Shown here: piece after piece, positions 16,477 to 25,953 of the stretch
Position numbering within the stretch: position 1 is the first letter of the stretch
How the letters are laid out: every line of letters begins with the position of its first letter
Assembly (NCBI GenBank): GCA_963617275.1
Contig: CAVENX010000035.1
Location: 1 to 64,000, forward strand
Length of the DNA stretch: 64,000 nt
Source: Limivicinus sp963617275
GTDB lineage: Bacteria; Bacillota; Clostridia; Oscillospirales; Oscillospiraceae
Direction: 5' to 3'
Program-made: the position numbers and the translations under genes
The notes under the pieces: generated by a model
Seen by the model: the letters and a program-made list of their open reading frames with translations, nothing else
Told to the model about the DNA's origin: nothing
The model's database searches: none

Positions 16477-17472
16477 TTACTTGAACAGTTCGTCGAACTT
16501 ATCGAAGTAAGAGTCAGTCTCCTGCTGCATGAGAATGTTGTCTATGCCTTCCATTGCGTTGATCTCGGAAACGGGCTTGGAGCCTTCACGTACAACGTCG
16601 TCACGGATAGGGGTTGCGTTTGCATCCGCAAGAACCTTCTGGCCTTCTTCGGAAATGACCCAGTCATAGAACAGCTTTGCAGCCGCTTCGTTCTTGGTGT
16701 CCTTCATAATAGCCATGGGGCCGGAGATGACAACGGCGTCCTCTTCGGGGTATACGAACTCAATTGGAGAGCCGGAGTTGGTAAGGGTCTGGGTAACATA
16801 GTCAACGCCGATAGTCGCCATGTAGCCGCCTGCGGCTACGTCGTTATGGGTACCGGTAGCGGAAGCGTTGAGAACAGCGCCCTGCTCCTTGAGGCCTTCA
16901 AAGTAATCCCAGCCGTACTTCTCGTTCTGAACGAGTGCGCCGAGAGCATATGCCATAGTGCCGGACTCGACGGCGTCGGTGAGCATTATCTGATCATAGA
17001 AATAAGGATCCAGCAAGTCTTCCCACTTGGTGGGGACATGGTCAGCGTCTACCAGTGCGGTGTTGTACGCAATGCCCATGACGACCAGACGTGCGCCGAT
17101 ATACATATTGTCAGGATCCTTATAGGCTTCGGGGATGTGGGAAGCCTCAGGAGACTCGTAAGGCATCAGGATGCCCTGATCCTTCAGGGTCATGATGTTG
17201 GTGGGTTCGCCGACCCATACAACGTCACAGCCGATGGAACCGGACTGCTGCTCGGTAGCGATCTTGGTCATAACGGTGCCTGCGCCTGCGGCGTAGTAGT
17301 CAAATGTGATGTTGGGGTATTTTGCGGTGAACGCTTCCTTGATAGCGGTGAGCTGCTTCTCTTTGAGAGTTGCATAGAGCATCACGGTGCCGGATTCGCC
17401 GTCTGCAAAAGCAGTTGCGGACAGAGCAAATACCATAACAAGAGCCAGAACGATTGCCAGAAACTTTTTCAT
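16477..17472 (-). CDS. Extracellular solute-binding protein, Fe3+/AEP class
   Basis: A 331-residue type II binding protein resembling ferric iron (AfuA/FutA) and aminoethylphosphonate binders: TVMLYATLKEKQLTAIKEAF at the mature N-terminus, CDVVWVGEPTNIMTLKDQG in the middle and FYDWVISEEGQKVLADANAT near the end. A classic signal peptide ends in ATAFA before DGES. There is no lipobox cysteine, which is odd for a Gram-positive importer component. Either the protein is held by its partners or another anchor, or a different start is used; no upstream Cys alternative was found. First gene of the operon, divergent from the AraC sensor. Confidence 0.88.
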   Translation of the reverse strand: MKKFLAIVLALVMVFALSATAFADGESGTVMLYATLKEKQLTAIKEAFTAKYPNITFDYYAAGAGTVMTKIATEQQSGSIGCDVVWVGEPTNIMTLKDQGILMPYESPEASHIPEAYKDPDNMYIGARLVVMGIAYNTALVDADHVPTKWEDLLDPYFYDQIMLTDAVESGTMAYALGALVQNEKYGWDYFEGLKEQGAVLNASATGTHNDVAAGGYMATIGVDYVTQTLTNSGSPIEFVYPEEDAVVISGPMAIMKDTKNEAAAKLFYDWVISEEGQKVLADANATPIRDDVVREGSKPVSEINAMEGIDNILMQQETDSYFDKFDELFK

Positions 17473-17631
17473 GTCTTTCCTCCAAATATTTTTTTGCTCT
17501 TCGAGCTTGACAGAATTTAATCAAATTTTCCCGCTCCTGTACAGTCTAAAAAAGCGTTTTTGCGTCTTATTTTACTAAAATGACATTTTGTACTGTCTTC
17601 TTTTGTTGCTTTTTCACAAGCGCCGGGTTAT

Positions 17632-17637
17632 TATAAT
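17632..17637 (+). promoter_or_regulatory. -10 box for the AraC-type sensor gene
   Basis: A perfect TATAAT about 30 bases before the ATG in the 195-bp divergent region. No good -35 is at 17 bases; TTGCTT at 17606-17611 is slightly too far. A weak -35 is what one expects for an activator-dependent or autoregulated gene. I could not fix a promoter for the binding-protein operon in the same region. Confidence 0.45.
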
Positions 17638-17667
17638 TGTATTACCAGTTGACAAGGAGTGTTCGCC

Positions 17668-19764
17668 ATGCAGAACGCAGCTGCCAGAAAGAAAACTATC
17701 GTCAGGACTTTTTCCGCTATCTTCGCTCTGTTTATCTCTTTCCTGCTGGTGCTGTCTTCATATACATACTACGCCACGCGTACCGCCACGCTCAATTCCA
17801 TCTCCGCACAAAACCAGAACCTCAGCTCCCAGGCGGACATCTTCACACAGCAGTTTTACAAGATGGTGAGGAGCTACGGCATCAACATATTCAACTCGCG
17901 TGCGATAAAGCGTCTGCGCACCGACAGCGAAATATCCAACAGCAATTATATTGAGAGTATGCGTGTGCTGAGAGACGATGCTTCCTCTACGGACTATATC
18001 CACTCAATATATATCTACGCCCCCGCACGCGACTACATATACTGTACGCTCGACTCCGACCTGACCCGCGGCGCCGCCCCGGCGGATACATTCTTCGACG
18101 CGCAGGCAGCGGAGATGCTGAAAAAGCCGTCCGGTCTTACGCCGGTATTCCGCAGCATCAATACGGGCGGGCACGAGGCGGCCGTCGTCTCCTTCCCGTT
18201 CTATGAATTGTCCGCCGAATCGGGCGTCATGATGATAAACGTCTCACTTTCATGGATGGAGCAGTTCATATCCTCGGTGTTCGGGCTTGACAACACATTT
18301 CTTTTTCTCTCCAACGGGCAGCCCTTTCCGGACTACCCCGCCATAGCCGGTCTGCTTGAAGAGGACGGTTCGCTGTCCGACAGGCTTTTTTCCGGAAATG
18401 AGGATTATATAATAAAGAATGTAGGCGGAGAAAAGTGCATCATATTCGGGGCGAAAAACGCACAGCTCGGCTGGCGCTTCGTGCGCGTAGTGAAATATGC
18501 CGAATGTCTGAGCGCGGCGCTTTCGCTGAGGCGGAACCTCATCATCCTCACGGGCTTTATGGCGGTCATATCCGCCGGAATATTCATTTACCTTTTCAAA
18601 AAGCTGTATGAGCCTCTTGAAACGCTTCTTGAAACGCTCCCCACACACATTTCCACCGTCGGTCAGGCGATTTCCCACGCTTCTTCAGAGCTTAAAAATT
18701 ATTCCGCGATAATACGCAGTGAGTTTTTGAAAAAGCTTGTTCTTTTCGGCAGCGACGGCTGCACCGCGGAAGCCCTCCGCGCAAGGGACATCTCCCTCGA
18801 TCCCGCCGCGCCGACGCATATGATTCTCTTCTGTTCCGTCGTTCCGGCAGACGATACGGAAAATCTTTTCTCCGGTGCAGTACATGAGTGCATCCCCATA
18901 GCCGACCGGCACATTGCGCTTGTCCAGTCAGACACTGAGACATTTTACCGCATTGTCAGGGAGATAAGCCGTGTCTCATCGTTCTGCGCATACGAAACCG
19001 ATGTTGATTTTCACGCTCTGCACGACGGATATACGCGGCTTGACGATGTATATTCCCTGCGTTTCTTCCTGCCGGAAAAGGATGCGTACACGGTGGATGT
19101 GCTCGACGGCAGGGAGGAGAGCAAGTACCCCGCCCGCCTTGAAAACCGAATCGCGGCGGCTGTCGGCTCCGGCAACACCGACAAGGCAATGCAGCTGCTC
19201 AATGAATTTATCGCCGCACTCGCCGCCCGATCTCTCCCCGCCGCGCTCCATGCGCATCTCCGGCAGCTGTACTGCGCCATCGCCGCAATGGGCGACTTTG
19301 TCAGGAGCGACATTGACAGCGGCACATATTACGACATAAGCTCCGAATCCTTTTCCTGCCTTGATGATCTGAAAGCCCTCTTTTCCGCGCTTTTCATGCG
19401 TGTCTCCGAGCTGAGCCTTAAGCACAAGGAGCAGGAGGAGATAGACATGGTAAACAGAGTAAAAAAATTTGTGGAGGATAATTTCTTTGATATAAATCTC
19501 TCCACCACGTACATTGCGGAATATGAGGGCGTATCGGTCAATTACCTTTGCGATATTTTCAAGCGCTACGACGATACCCCGCTCCAGAAGTACATCACCC
19601 AGTACCGTCTTGACCGCTCCTGTGAGCTGCTGCGATCTACCAATATGCCGGTAATAGGCATAGCGCAGGCGGTGGGCTTTGCAACGCCGCAATACTTTTT
19701 CACAGTTTTCAAATCGTACTACAACATGACACCCGCCACCTACCGTGAAACCGCCGCCTCCTGA
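17668..19764 (+). CDS. Membrane-bound AraC-family regulator with extracellular sensor
   Basis: A 698-residue protein. An N-terminal membrane helix (about residues 12-35) is followed by a ~250-residue extracellular part, probably a Cache-type sensor, and a second membrane helix (~295-315, ILTGFMAVISAGIFIYLF). A long cytoplasmic linker leads to a C-terminal AraC DNA-binding domain (~600-698) with two helix-turn-helix motifs: LSTTYIAEYEGVSVNYLCDI and VIGIAQAVGFATPQYFFTVF. ATG 17668 has AAGGAG 8 bases upstream; the GTG at 17659 is inside that site. Divergent placement says it senses the ligand, free or bound to the binding protein, outside the cell and activates the transporter operon. Confidence 0.9.
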   Translation: MQNAAARKKTIVRTFSAIFALFISFLLVLSSYTYYATRTATLNSISAQNQNLSSQADIFTQQFYKMVRSYGINIFNSRAIKRLRTDSEISNSNYIESMRVLRDDASSTDYIHSIYIYAPARDYIYCTLDSDLTRGAAPADTFFDAQAAEMLKKPSGLTPVFRSINTGGHEAAVVSFPFYELSAESGVMMINVSLSWMEQFISSVFGLDNTFLFLSNGQPFPDYPAIAGLLEEDGSLSDRLFSGNEDYIIKNVGGEKCIIFGAKNAQLGWRFVRVVKYAECLSAALSLRRNLIILTGFMAVISAGIFIYLFKKLYEPLETLLETLPTHISTVGQAISHASSELKNYSAIIRSEFLKKLVLFGSDGCTAEALRARDISLDPAAPTHMILFCSVVPADDTENLFSGAVHECIPIADRHIALVQSDTETFYRIVREISRVSSFCAYETDVDFHALHDGYTRLDDVYSLRFFLPEKDAYTVDVLDGREESKYPARLENRIAAAVGSGNTDKAMQLLNEFIAALAARSLPAALHAHLRQLYCAIAAMGDFVRSDIDSGTYYDISSESFSCLDDLKALFSALFMRVSELSLKHKEQEEIDMVNRVKKFVEDNFFDINLSTTYIAEYEGVSVNYLCDIFKRYDDTPLQKYITQYRLDRSCELLRSTNMPVIGIAQAVGFATPQYFFTVFKSYYNMTPATYRETAAS

Positions 19765-19796
19765 GCCGCCTTTTTGTCAGAGAAGATTCTAAAATA

Positions 19797-19843
19797 AAAG
19801 TTGGGTGCTGCGCATCCGTTCCGGATGCGCAGCACCCAACTTT
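19797..19843 (+). terminator. Terminator of the AraC-type gene
   Basis: A perfect 22-bp stem with a 3-base loop (arms 19797-19818 and 19822-19843), ending in T6. Its outer part, TCTAAAATAAA-GTTGGGTGC, is shared with the hairpin at 1292-1365. Confidence 0.85.
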
Positions 19844-19861
19844 TTTCATGCAAAAAATAAA

Positions 19862-19890
19862 GGCTCTATCTCAATTATTGACATAGAGCC
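19862..19890 (+). repeat. Small inverted repeat in the 3' region
   Basis: GGCTCTAT and ATAGAGCC pair perfectly around 13 bases. It lies between two terminators, with no gene of its own. Possibly a backup terminator fragment; no function is clear. Confidence 0.4.
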
Positions 19891-19920
19891 AAAGAAGCTT
19901 GCTTTTTTACAATTCGAAAA

Positions 19921-19948
19921 AGCCCCTCTGCTTAATAGCAGAGGGGCT
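19921..19948 (-). terminator. Terminator of the giant LysM protein gene
   Basis: AGCCCCTCTGCT pairs perfectly with AGCAGAGGGGCT around a 4-base loop. On the minus strand it is followed by TTTTTC. It lies about 50 bases after the stop of the LysM gene. Confidence 0.85.
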
Positions 19949-19998
19949 AATGTCTTTCCGGCAGGGGGATTGCCGGTTAAAGACGGGATCTGGTTTGA

Positions 19999-22900
19999 TT
20001 AGTAGTCCGAGTACGACACGGAAACTGTGAACTTCGCACCCAGCGGGATCAGGCTTGTATCGCCGGAGTCAACGCTGCCGTCGCCACGGTCAAGACTGAA
20101 GGAACCGTAGAGGTTGCCGGAAGGATCGGTGGTCTGGGATGCAGTCTTAGAGTAGCTGATCTCCTTGCCGTTTTCGTCCTTGTACGTGAGCGTTACATAG
20201 GGGTTCTTGCCGGCGGTAACAAGCGCACTGTCAAGCTTGACGTAGTAGGAATCGCCCATGTTCAGGCCGCTGCTGACCGCCTTGAAGCTGCTGTCATACA
20301 CGGCCGCACCCGAGGTGCTGACGGTGGTCCGTTTGTTTCCTTGGATCTCATCGCTATCAACTGTCACAGTCACGTCGCCGTCGGGCATCTTAAAGGTGAA
20401 GGTGCAGGTGAAGTACTGACTATCGCCGGAAGGTGTACCGATGTTGATGTTGCTTATCGCAACGGGCTGAACGGTTCCGTTATAATTGGTCGACAGATGG
20501 ACATGGTTTGCAAGGATGTCCTTGTTCATGTTGATGTACCACTTGAAGTTCATCGTAACACGGACGGTTGCACCCGCAACGACATTTTCGGAGTCGAGCA
20601 CCGCGTAGGACATCTTGTACAGCTCTTCGATGGTAGGTGCGTAGATGATACTGTAAGTCGCCTTTGCATCCTTGTAGAACACGGGAGCTACGGTGATTAT
20701 ATCGGCATCGTCCGCGCCTCTGGGGATAGAGTTGATCTGGAAGCCTGCCGTGCCGTTTTCGGCTATTGCAACAGGTTCGGTGACCGCATTGCCGTTGATG
20801 TCTCTGTAAGTTACAAGGCAGCTCTTTATCTTGAAGACGACCTCGCCCGTAGCATTGGTAGGCGTGATTATGAAGCCTTCGCCATAGCGTACTCCTGTAA
20901 ATTCATGTGTACCGGCTGCTGATGCATCGGTTCCTGCAATGGAGGAAGTTACCGTGTACGGCACATCGGACAGACCCGTCGCGTCGGGAACAACCTTCAT
21001 CTTGTAGGTCTTTTCGGTGATTTCAGCTTTGATGACCACGCTGTCTGCCGGCATTGTAAAGCTATATACACCGTTGACAGGCTCATAGGGAACGCCGCCT
21101 ATCGTTACATTTTCAACCTTATAGTTTGCGGGGTAATCGAATGTGAACGCAACCGGCTGTCCGGCCTCGACAGCAGCAAGGTCAGTGTACTTGATGCCGC
21201 TGACTTCGATTATCGCATGGATATTGGCATTGCCTGTTTCGTTCTCATATCTGACCGTGGTCGAGACGGTCTTGAACGAGGCGCCGATTTCAACATCGCC
21301 CTGAGGCATTACGAACTGATATGTACCGTCGTTCGCTCTGCTGGCGCTGATCTCTTCTTTCGGCTCAAGATCGCTGCCGTCCGCGTTAGTTATGCGGTAA
21401 ACCTTCACGTTTTCGACAACCTTGCCTGTTTCGTTCGGCTCGACCTTAACAGTAACAGTCTTGCCCCACTTTATTACGGCAGGATCCTCTATCTTAACGC
21501 CGTCTACCGTATAGACCGCGGTTCCGACGGAATCGGTTCCAAGGCCGGTTTCGGTAAGATCCTTGACGTCTGTGACTGCTCCATAGCCCTTGCGTTCAAC
21601 CTTGTACTCAACGGAGACGATGCTGCCCTGAGGCATGGACTTGACCATATTCTCAAATTCGACAGACCACTTTCCGTTTCCTTCGTCCGTAAGTTCAAAG
21701 GTATACGCGGCAAGCTCGGCCTCGGTGGGATGCGCCGCACCGTAGCTGTCGGTGTATCTGACAACAACACTGGGGTCGGTGATCTCGCAATGCTCGGGAA
21801 CGGTGATCTCAAACTTTATCCTGCTTGCGGTCACAGTCGCGCTGTTGCTGGGAGTGCCGTCAACGTAGAACTGCCAGCCGCTGATCTCGCCTTCACCGCC
21901 TGCCTTGTATGCGCTGAGGTTAAAGGCGTCTGCGGTATATTTACCGTATTCGATATAGAGAGTAAGATCCTTGTTGTCGCCGCTGCCCACATAAGGCATG
22001 GTGAAGTAATACTGATTGTTGGAAAAATCGGGCTTGATCGCAACAGCGGTATCGCCGGAGCCGCTCATTACCCAGATGTTCACTATGCGGAAGTTCTGGT
22101 CAAGCTTGGACTCGTTGCGCTTGATGACGACGGTCTTGCCGGTCTGGATGCCGTAGCCGCTGAGTCCGTTTGCGGTGTCATTGTCCACAAACTTGTTGAG
22201 GTGGTCAGCATAGTCCTCGGGAGTTCCGAGAGCCGGGAGACCTGTGCCTCTTTCAAGTCCTTCAACGTTCTTGCCGTCAACGATCAGGTCAACCTTGTAG
22301 TTGGAGTTTACATCGGGCGTATCGTCAAAGATGTACTTGATGGTCATGGGGTTGACCGCGGGCTTGAAGATAACTTCAACATTGATGTCGCTGAGCAGCA
22401 TGCCGGTTTCCTTGCTCAGATCGACCAGAGTGCCGTTAAGCACTTCCTTCTCGTGCTTTGTTCCGTCGTGTCCGGTGTAGGTGACGAGTATCTTGTCAAG
22501 CTCGTAGCCCTGCTCGGGAACGATATCGGTAATGGAGAAGCTGCCGTTCCATGCAACCTGGAGAGGCGTCTTATAAGTACCGTGGTCGGAGGGAAGCGCG
22601 TTGATAGCAACCATTTCGTCGTTATACTGTGCGCTGATAATAACGTCGCTGTTCGGCATCTCAAACGAGAAGTGATCGCCGTCGATGGTGTTGTACTTTA
22701 CAAGCGTACCGTCAACTTTTCTGTTTATAACTATGGGCTGTTCGCTGTTGAGCACGTAGCCGCTTCTGGAGCTGTTGACGACCGTTACAAGAGTGCCTAT
22801 CGGGAACTTGATCCTGACGGTGGTATCCGCCATAAGGTCTTCGTCTCTGTACTCAACGCCGTTTACAATGACGCTGAGAACGCCCTTGGGCAGTCCGTCG

Positions 22901-25716
22901 GTTCCGTTGTTTGCGCGGAGAAGCTCGATGGAGTGCGCGGTCTCAACAAAGGGAACGATGACCTGTACATCCGAATCCGGCATGATAAAGGTGTAGTCGT
23001 TTCTGTTGATCTCAACGTTTGTACCGGTTGCGACGTTGATGACCTGGATATTTGCCGCGTCTACGGCATAGCCGGAGGCGGGATATGCATGGATCTGGAT
23101 CTTCTGATCTTTCTTTGCATGGTCAACATACGCGGAGTGCGTGAATGTCGTCACGGCAAAAGTGCCCTTCTTGTGGTCAAGGTTGGTGACGCCGTCGGTG
23201 TAACCGGCTCTGTAATCGAGAGTGATGGCGTATGTCTTTATCGGCTTGAAGCTTACATAGAGATCAAGCTTGGTGCCTGCCTTAAGCTCGGGCATCTCGA
23301 ACTGGTATTTCTCGGTCACGGGGTTCTGGGTGACCTCAAAGCCCTTTACTTCATTGCCGTTCTTGTCGGTATAATCAATGGTGATCTTATCGACTTCGTA
23401 GCCAAACGCGGGGTTGGTATTTACAACGACGTTCTTGCCTGCGCCGACTTTGACTTCGGCGGTCGCGGCCTTGTTGCCGTTGAGCGTCTTGCCGCCGACG
23501 GTGTAGGTGTTGCCGAACTGACCGTATTTGCCGTCAACCGTTGCGGAGTGCGCGACTATGGTCTGCTGTTCGGTGAACACGACGTTGACCTTTACGTCGC
23601 AGTCGGGCATGATGAACTTCGCGCCGTCAAGCGTATGAGAGCTGCCGTCGGCATAGGTGAGGATAATGCTGGTCGCGGCATAGCCCGGCTTTACGCCCCA
23701 GATATTGACGCTCAGCTCAACACCGCAGGCGCACTTGTCTACCTTGTAGTTGCCCGCGGCGACAGCAAAGTAACCGCGGCTGCCGTTGGACGCATCCAGA
23801 ATGACCCTGTGATACAGATAGAATCTGGTATTCACGGAAATCGGGAAGTCAGGCATGGTAAATGTGGATGTGCCGTCCGTCTCGTTGAAGGTCACGGGTA
23901 CGCTGATGCTGGGATCGCCGGTCTTGGTAACATTTACAAGATACCAATAAGCGCCGGATTTGGGTGTGCCCTTAACGGTAAGCTTGGTGCCTACCTTTGC
24001 CTCGGTCACTTCTGTGTCGTCCGCGTATACGGCGAACTTGCCGTTTGCGGTATCGACCTTGGTGATCGTGAACGCCGCAGAGGCTGTCGCCTTGATGGTC
24101 GCAACGATCGTTACAGGGCCGTCAGGCATGGTAAAGGTGTTCTTATCGACCTCGGCGGTCTTCTTGAAGTTGTCGTAATAGACGACGAGGGACTCAAGAG
24201 TATAGTTTGTCTCGGGCTTTACGTCGATAGTTACTCTGTCGCCCGTATTTGCAAACTCGGTCTTGGTATTGCCGATATAGGTTTCTATCGTGCCGTTGCT
24301 GACGTTAGTGTAGATCGAGTGACCGCGGGACGGGTCATAATTGGGATCCTTGGTAAATGTCGCCGTGATGGTGACGTCGCAGTCAGGCATTACAAAGGTG
24401 TTGTTGTAAACGGCAACGCTGTCTTTATAGTTGTTGTATGTAACGCGGATATGGTCGAGCATGAAGCCGGTCGCCGGAATGGTCTTCACGGTGACGGTGC
24501 TGCCGACATAGCCCTGAGTTACCTTGAGGCTGTTGACAAGCGCCGCGGCACTGCCGTTGGAAACGCTGTCAACCGTGATGTTGTATGCCTTCGCGGTCTT
24601 GAAGGTCACGGAGACGACAACGGAGTAAGCGGGCATGGTGAAATAGCCGTCGCTCACGCCTACGACCGTGGAAGCATCGCCGACCTTGACGACCTTGATG
24701 GTGTCAACGGCATAGCCGATGTTTGCCGAGGGAACGACCTTGACGGTCTTGCCCGCTGCGGCGGTGGTGACGCTCTTGCCGTCAACCTGCATATCAAAGC
24801 TGCCGTTTACCGCAGTCTGGCTTACAAGGTTATATACGCCGCCGGCGGAAACGGTCGCAGAGGTATTGGTGTTGGATGAGCTTCCGGTGCCGGGCGTGAC
24901 GGAGGTGCTTGTGCTGACAAGGCCGGAAACGGGAATGTACAGCGTAGCGCCCGCCCAGATCCTTGAAAGATCGCTCGTGTTGTTCAGCGCAAGGATCATC
25001 TTCTGGTTGGCGGAGAAGTTCATGCCGTACTGAGAGCAGATGATATCATACGCGCTCTCGCCGCTCTTCATGGTATGAGCCATGACGGTGTAGTAAGAAG
25101 AATTTGCAACGCCGGGGTTGGTAGTGGGCAGTATCATTGTCTTTCCGGCGGCAATGCTGTTGTAGCTGGAGATATTGTTGAGCTTCTTGATCTGATTGTC
25201 AAAGGTCTTGTAGCTCAGACCCCAGTTGGAGTATATACCCTGAATAGTCTCGCCGCGCTGGATGGTGTAGTATACCAGATAGTAGCCCACACGGTCGCCC
25301 GCCGGAATGGCGGTCGCCTGTCCGGTGGTCAGAGTACCCGTGCTGGTTCCTGCTGCGGGAATGGTCGCGGGCGTCGTACCGGCAGTTGTCGTGGAGCCGA
25401 TAGTTGTCGCAGAGCCTGCCGTTGTGCTTCCGGCAAGCGTCGCCGCCGCCGCGGCATTCGCAGGAAGGACTATCTGCTGTCCTACTGCCAGCTTACTGAA
25501 CTGTCCCTCGCTGGTAAACCCGTTGAGGTTCATGATCAGATTTTTATAGGTGTAGAAATCAACACCCAAGCTTTGGCAAAGGCTGAGAACAGTCTGCCCC
25601 TTTGCCAGGGTCACCGTCGTGACATTTGCCGCCGCAGATGCGCTCGTGCCCAACACGGTGCACAGAGACATCAGCATGACAACTGCCATAAAAAGACTGA
25701 TGAGCCGTTTTTTCAT
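19999..25716 (-). CDS. Giant secreted LysM protein with InlB-like repeats, 1,905 aa
   Basis: The signal peptide ends GTSASAAA. Three LysM domains follow within the first ~270 residues: VTLAKGQTVLSLCQSLGVDF, YTIQRGETIQGIYSNWG and HTMKSGESAYDIICSQYG, each ending in a QQIVLP-type strand. A Thr/Ala/Gly-rich linker separates the first two. From about residue 300 to the end there are about 15 repeats of 70-110 residues. Each ends in a strand like TFVMPDCDVTITATF or KFIMPDCDVKVNVVF, the divergent InlB B-repeat pattern. There is no LPXTG or membrane anchor, so LysM binding to peptidoglycan or chitin-like glycan should hold it at the wall. Likely a long stalk or adhesin. It has its own promoter, a structured leader and a terminator. 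Confidence 0.88.
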   Translation of the reverse strand: MKKRLISLFMAVVMLMSLCTVLGTSASAAANVTTVTLAKGQTVLSLCQSLGVDFYTYKNLIMNLNGFTSEGQFSKLAVGQQIVLPANAAAAATLAGSTTAGSATTIGSTTTAGTTPATIPAAGTSTGTLTTGQATAIPAGDRVGYYLVYYTIQRGETIQGIYSNWGLSYKTFDNQIKKLNNISSYNSIAAGKTMILPTTNPGVANSSYYTVMAHTMKSGESAYDIICSQYGMNFSANQKMILALNNTSDLSRIWAGATLYIPVSGLVSTSTSVTPGTGSSSNTNTSATVSAGGVYNLVSQTAVNGSFDMQVDGKSVTTAAAGKTVKVVPSANIGYAVDTIKVVKVGDASTVVGVSDGYFTMPAYSVVVSVTFKTAKAYNITVDSVSNGSAAALVNSLKVTQGYVGSTVTVKTIPATGFMLDHIRVTYNNYKDSVAVYNNTFVMPDCDVTITATFTKDPNYDPSRGHSIYTNVSNGTIETYIGNTKTEFANTGDRVTIDVKPETNYTLESLVVYYDNFKKTAEVDKNTFTMPDGPVTIVATIKATASAAFTITKVDTANGKFAVYADDTEVTEAKVGTKLTVKGTPKSGAYWYLVNVTKTGDPSISVPVTFNETDGTSTFTMPDFPISVNTRFYLYHRVILDASNGSRGYFAVAAGNYKVDKCACGVELSVNIWGVKPGYAATSIILTYADGSSHTLDGAKFIMPDCDVKVNVVFTEQQTIVAHSATVDGKYGQFGNTYTVGGKTLNGNKAATAEVKVGAGKNVVVNTNPAFGYEVDKITIDYTDKNGNEVKGFEVTQNPVTEKYQFEMPELKAGTKLDLYVSFKPIKTYAITLDYRAGYTDGVTNLDHKKGTFAVTTFTHSAYVDHAKKDQKIQIHAYPASGYAVDAANIQVINVATGTNVEINRNDYTFIMPDSDVQVIVPFVETAHSIELLRANNGTDGLPKGVLSVIVNGVEYRDEDLMADTTVRIKFPIGTLVTVVNSSRSGYVLNSEQPIVINRKVDGTLVKYNTIDGDHFSFEMPNSDVIISAQYNDEMVAINALPSDHGTYKTPLQVAWNGSFSITDIVPEQGYELDKILVTYTGHDGTKHEKEVLNGTLVDLSKETGMLLSDINVEVIFKPAVNPMTIKYIFDDTPDVNSNYKVDLIVDGKNVEGLERGTGLPALGTPEDYADHLNKFVDNDTANGLSGYGIQTGKTVVIKRNESKLDQNFRIVNIWVMSGSGDTAVAIKPDFSNNQYYFTMPYVGSGDNKDLTLYIEYGKYTADAFNLSAYKAGGEGEISGWQFYVDGTPSNSATVTASRIKFEITVPEHCEITDPSVVVRYTDSYGAAHPTEAELAAYTFELTDEGNGKWSVEFENMVKSMPQGSIVSVEYKVERKGYGAVTDVKDLTETGLGTDSVGTAVYTVDGVKIEDPAVIKWGKTVTVKVEPNETGKVVENVKVYRITNADGSDLEPKEEISASRANDGTYQFVMPQGDVEIGASFKTVSTTVRYENETGNANIHAIIEVSGIKYTDLAAVEAGQPVAFTFDYPANYKVENVTIGGVPYEPVNGVYSFTMPADSVVIKAEITEKTYKMKVVPDATGLSDVPYTVTSSIAGTDASAAGTHEFTGVRYGEGFIITPTNATGEVVFKIKSCLVTYRDINGNAVTEPVAIAENGTAGFQINSIPRGADDADIITVAPVFYKDAKATYSIIYAPTIEELYKMSYAVLDSENVVAGATVRVTMNFKWYINMNKDILANHVHLSTNYNGTVQPVAISNINIGTPSGDSQYFTCTFTFKMPDGDVTVTVDSDEIQGNKRTTVSTSGAAVYDSSFKAVSSGLNMGDSYYVKLDSALVTAGKNPYVTLTYKDENGKEISYSKTASQTTDPSGNLYGSFSLDRGDGSVDSGDTSLIPLGAKFTVSVSYSDY

Positions 25717-25901
25717 GTTTTTGCTCCCCCTAACCGACCCTTATCGGGTCGAAATTATTAACTGATACTTTTTCAGCGGAAACGGCGTTCCCGTTGAAGC
25801 TATATGTATTCTGACCTCTGTGTCCTCCCGCAAAAAGAGCGGGTAAGGACAGGTCTTCCATGATTGGTTACAATATTACTACAAAGAAACTCAAATTGCA
25901 A
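25717..25901 (-). promoter_or_regulatory. Promoter and structured 5' leader of the LysM protein gene
   Basis: On the minus strand, TTGCAA (25896-25901), exactly 17 bases, then TAATAT (25873-25878). Transcription should start near 25866, leaving a leader of ~150 bases. The leader can fold into a nested hairpin (GACCT, GTCC and CCCGC pairing with GCGGG, GGAC and AGGTC), an AACGG/CCGTT stem and a CGACCC/GGGTCG stem just before the GGGGGAG ribosome site. I tested it by eye against c-di-GMP and c-di-AMP riboswitch consensus and found no match. Confidence 0.6.
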
Positions 25902-25953
25902 TAGGTAATTACAAGTTTTTACAAAAAATTATGTAAATATTTTTATTGGTGCC

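Noticed and set aside
10477..19885. Similar stretches CAACTATTGACAT (10477) and CAATTATTGACAT (19873)
   Set aside because: Only ~13 bases with one mismatch and no shared structure; too short to call a repeat family.
21217..24879. A 1,220-residue open frame opposite the LysM gene
   Set aside because: It is the antisense shadow of a repetitive GC-rich gene; no ribosome site, and composition (Val/Gly/Asp-rich without domain order) is typical of such shadows.
25717..25866. c-di-GMP or c-di-AMP riboswitch before the LysM gene
   Set aside because: The conserved cores I know for these classes are absent; kept only as an unclassified structured leader.
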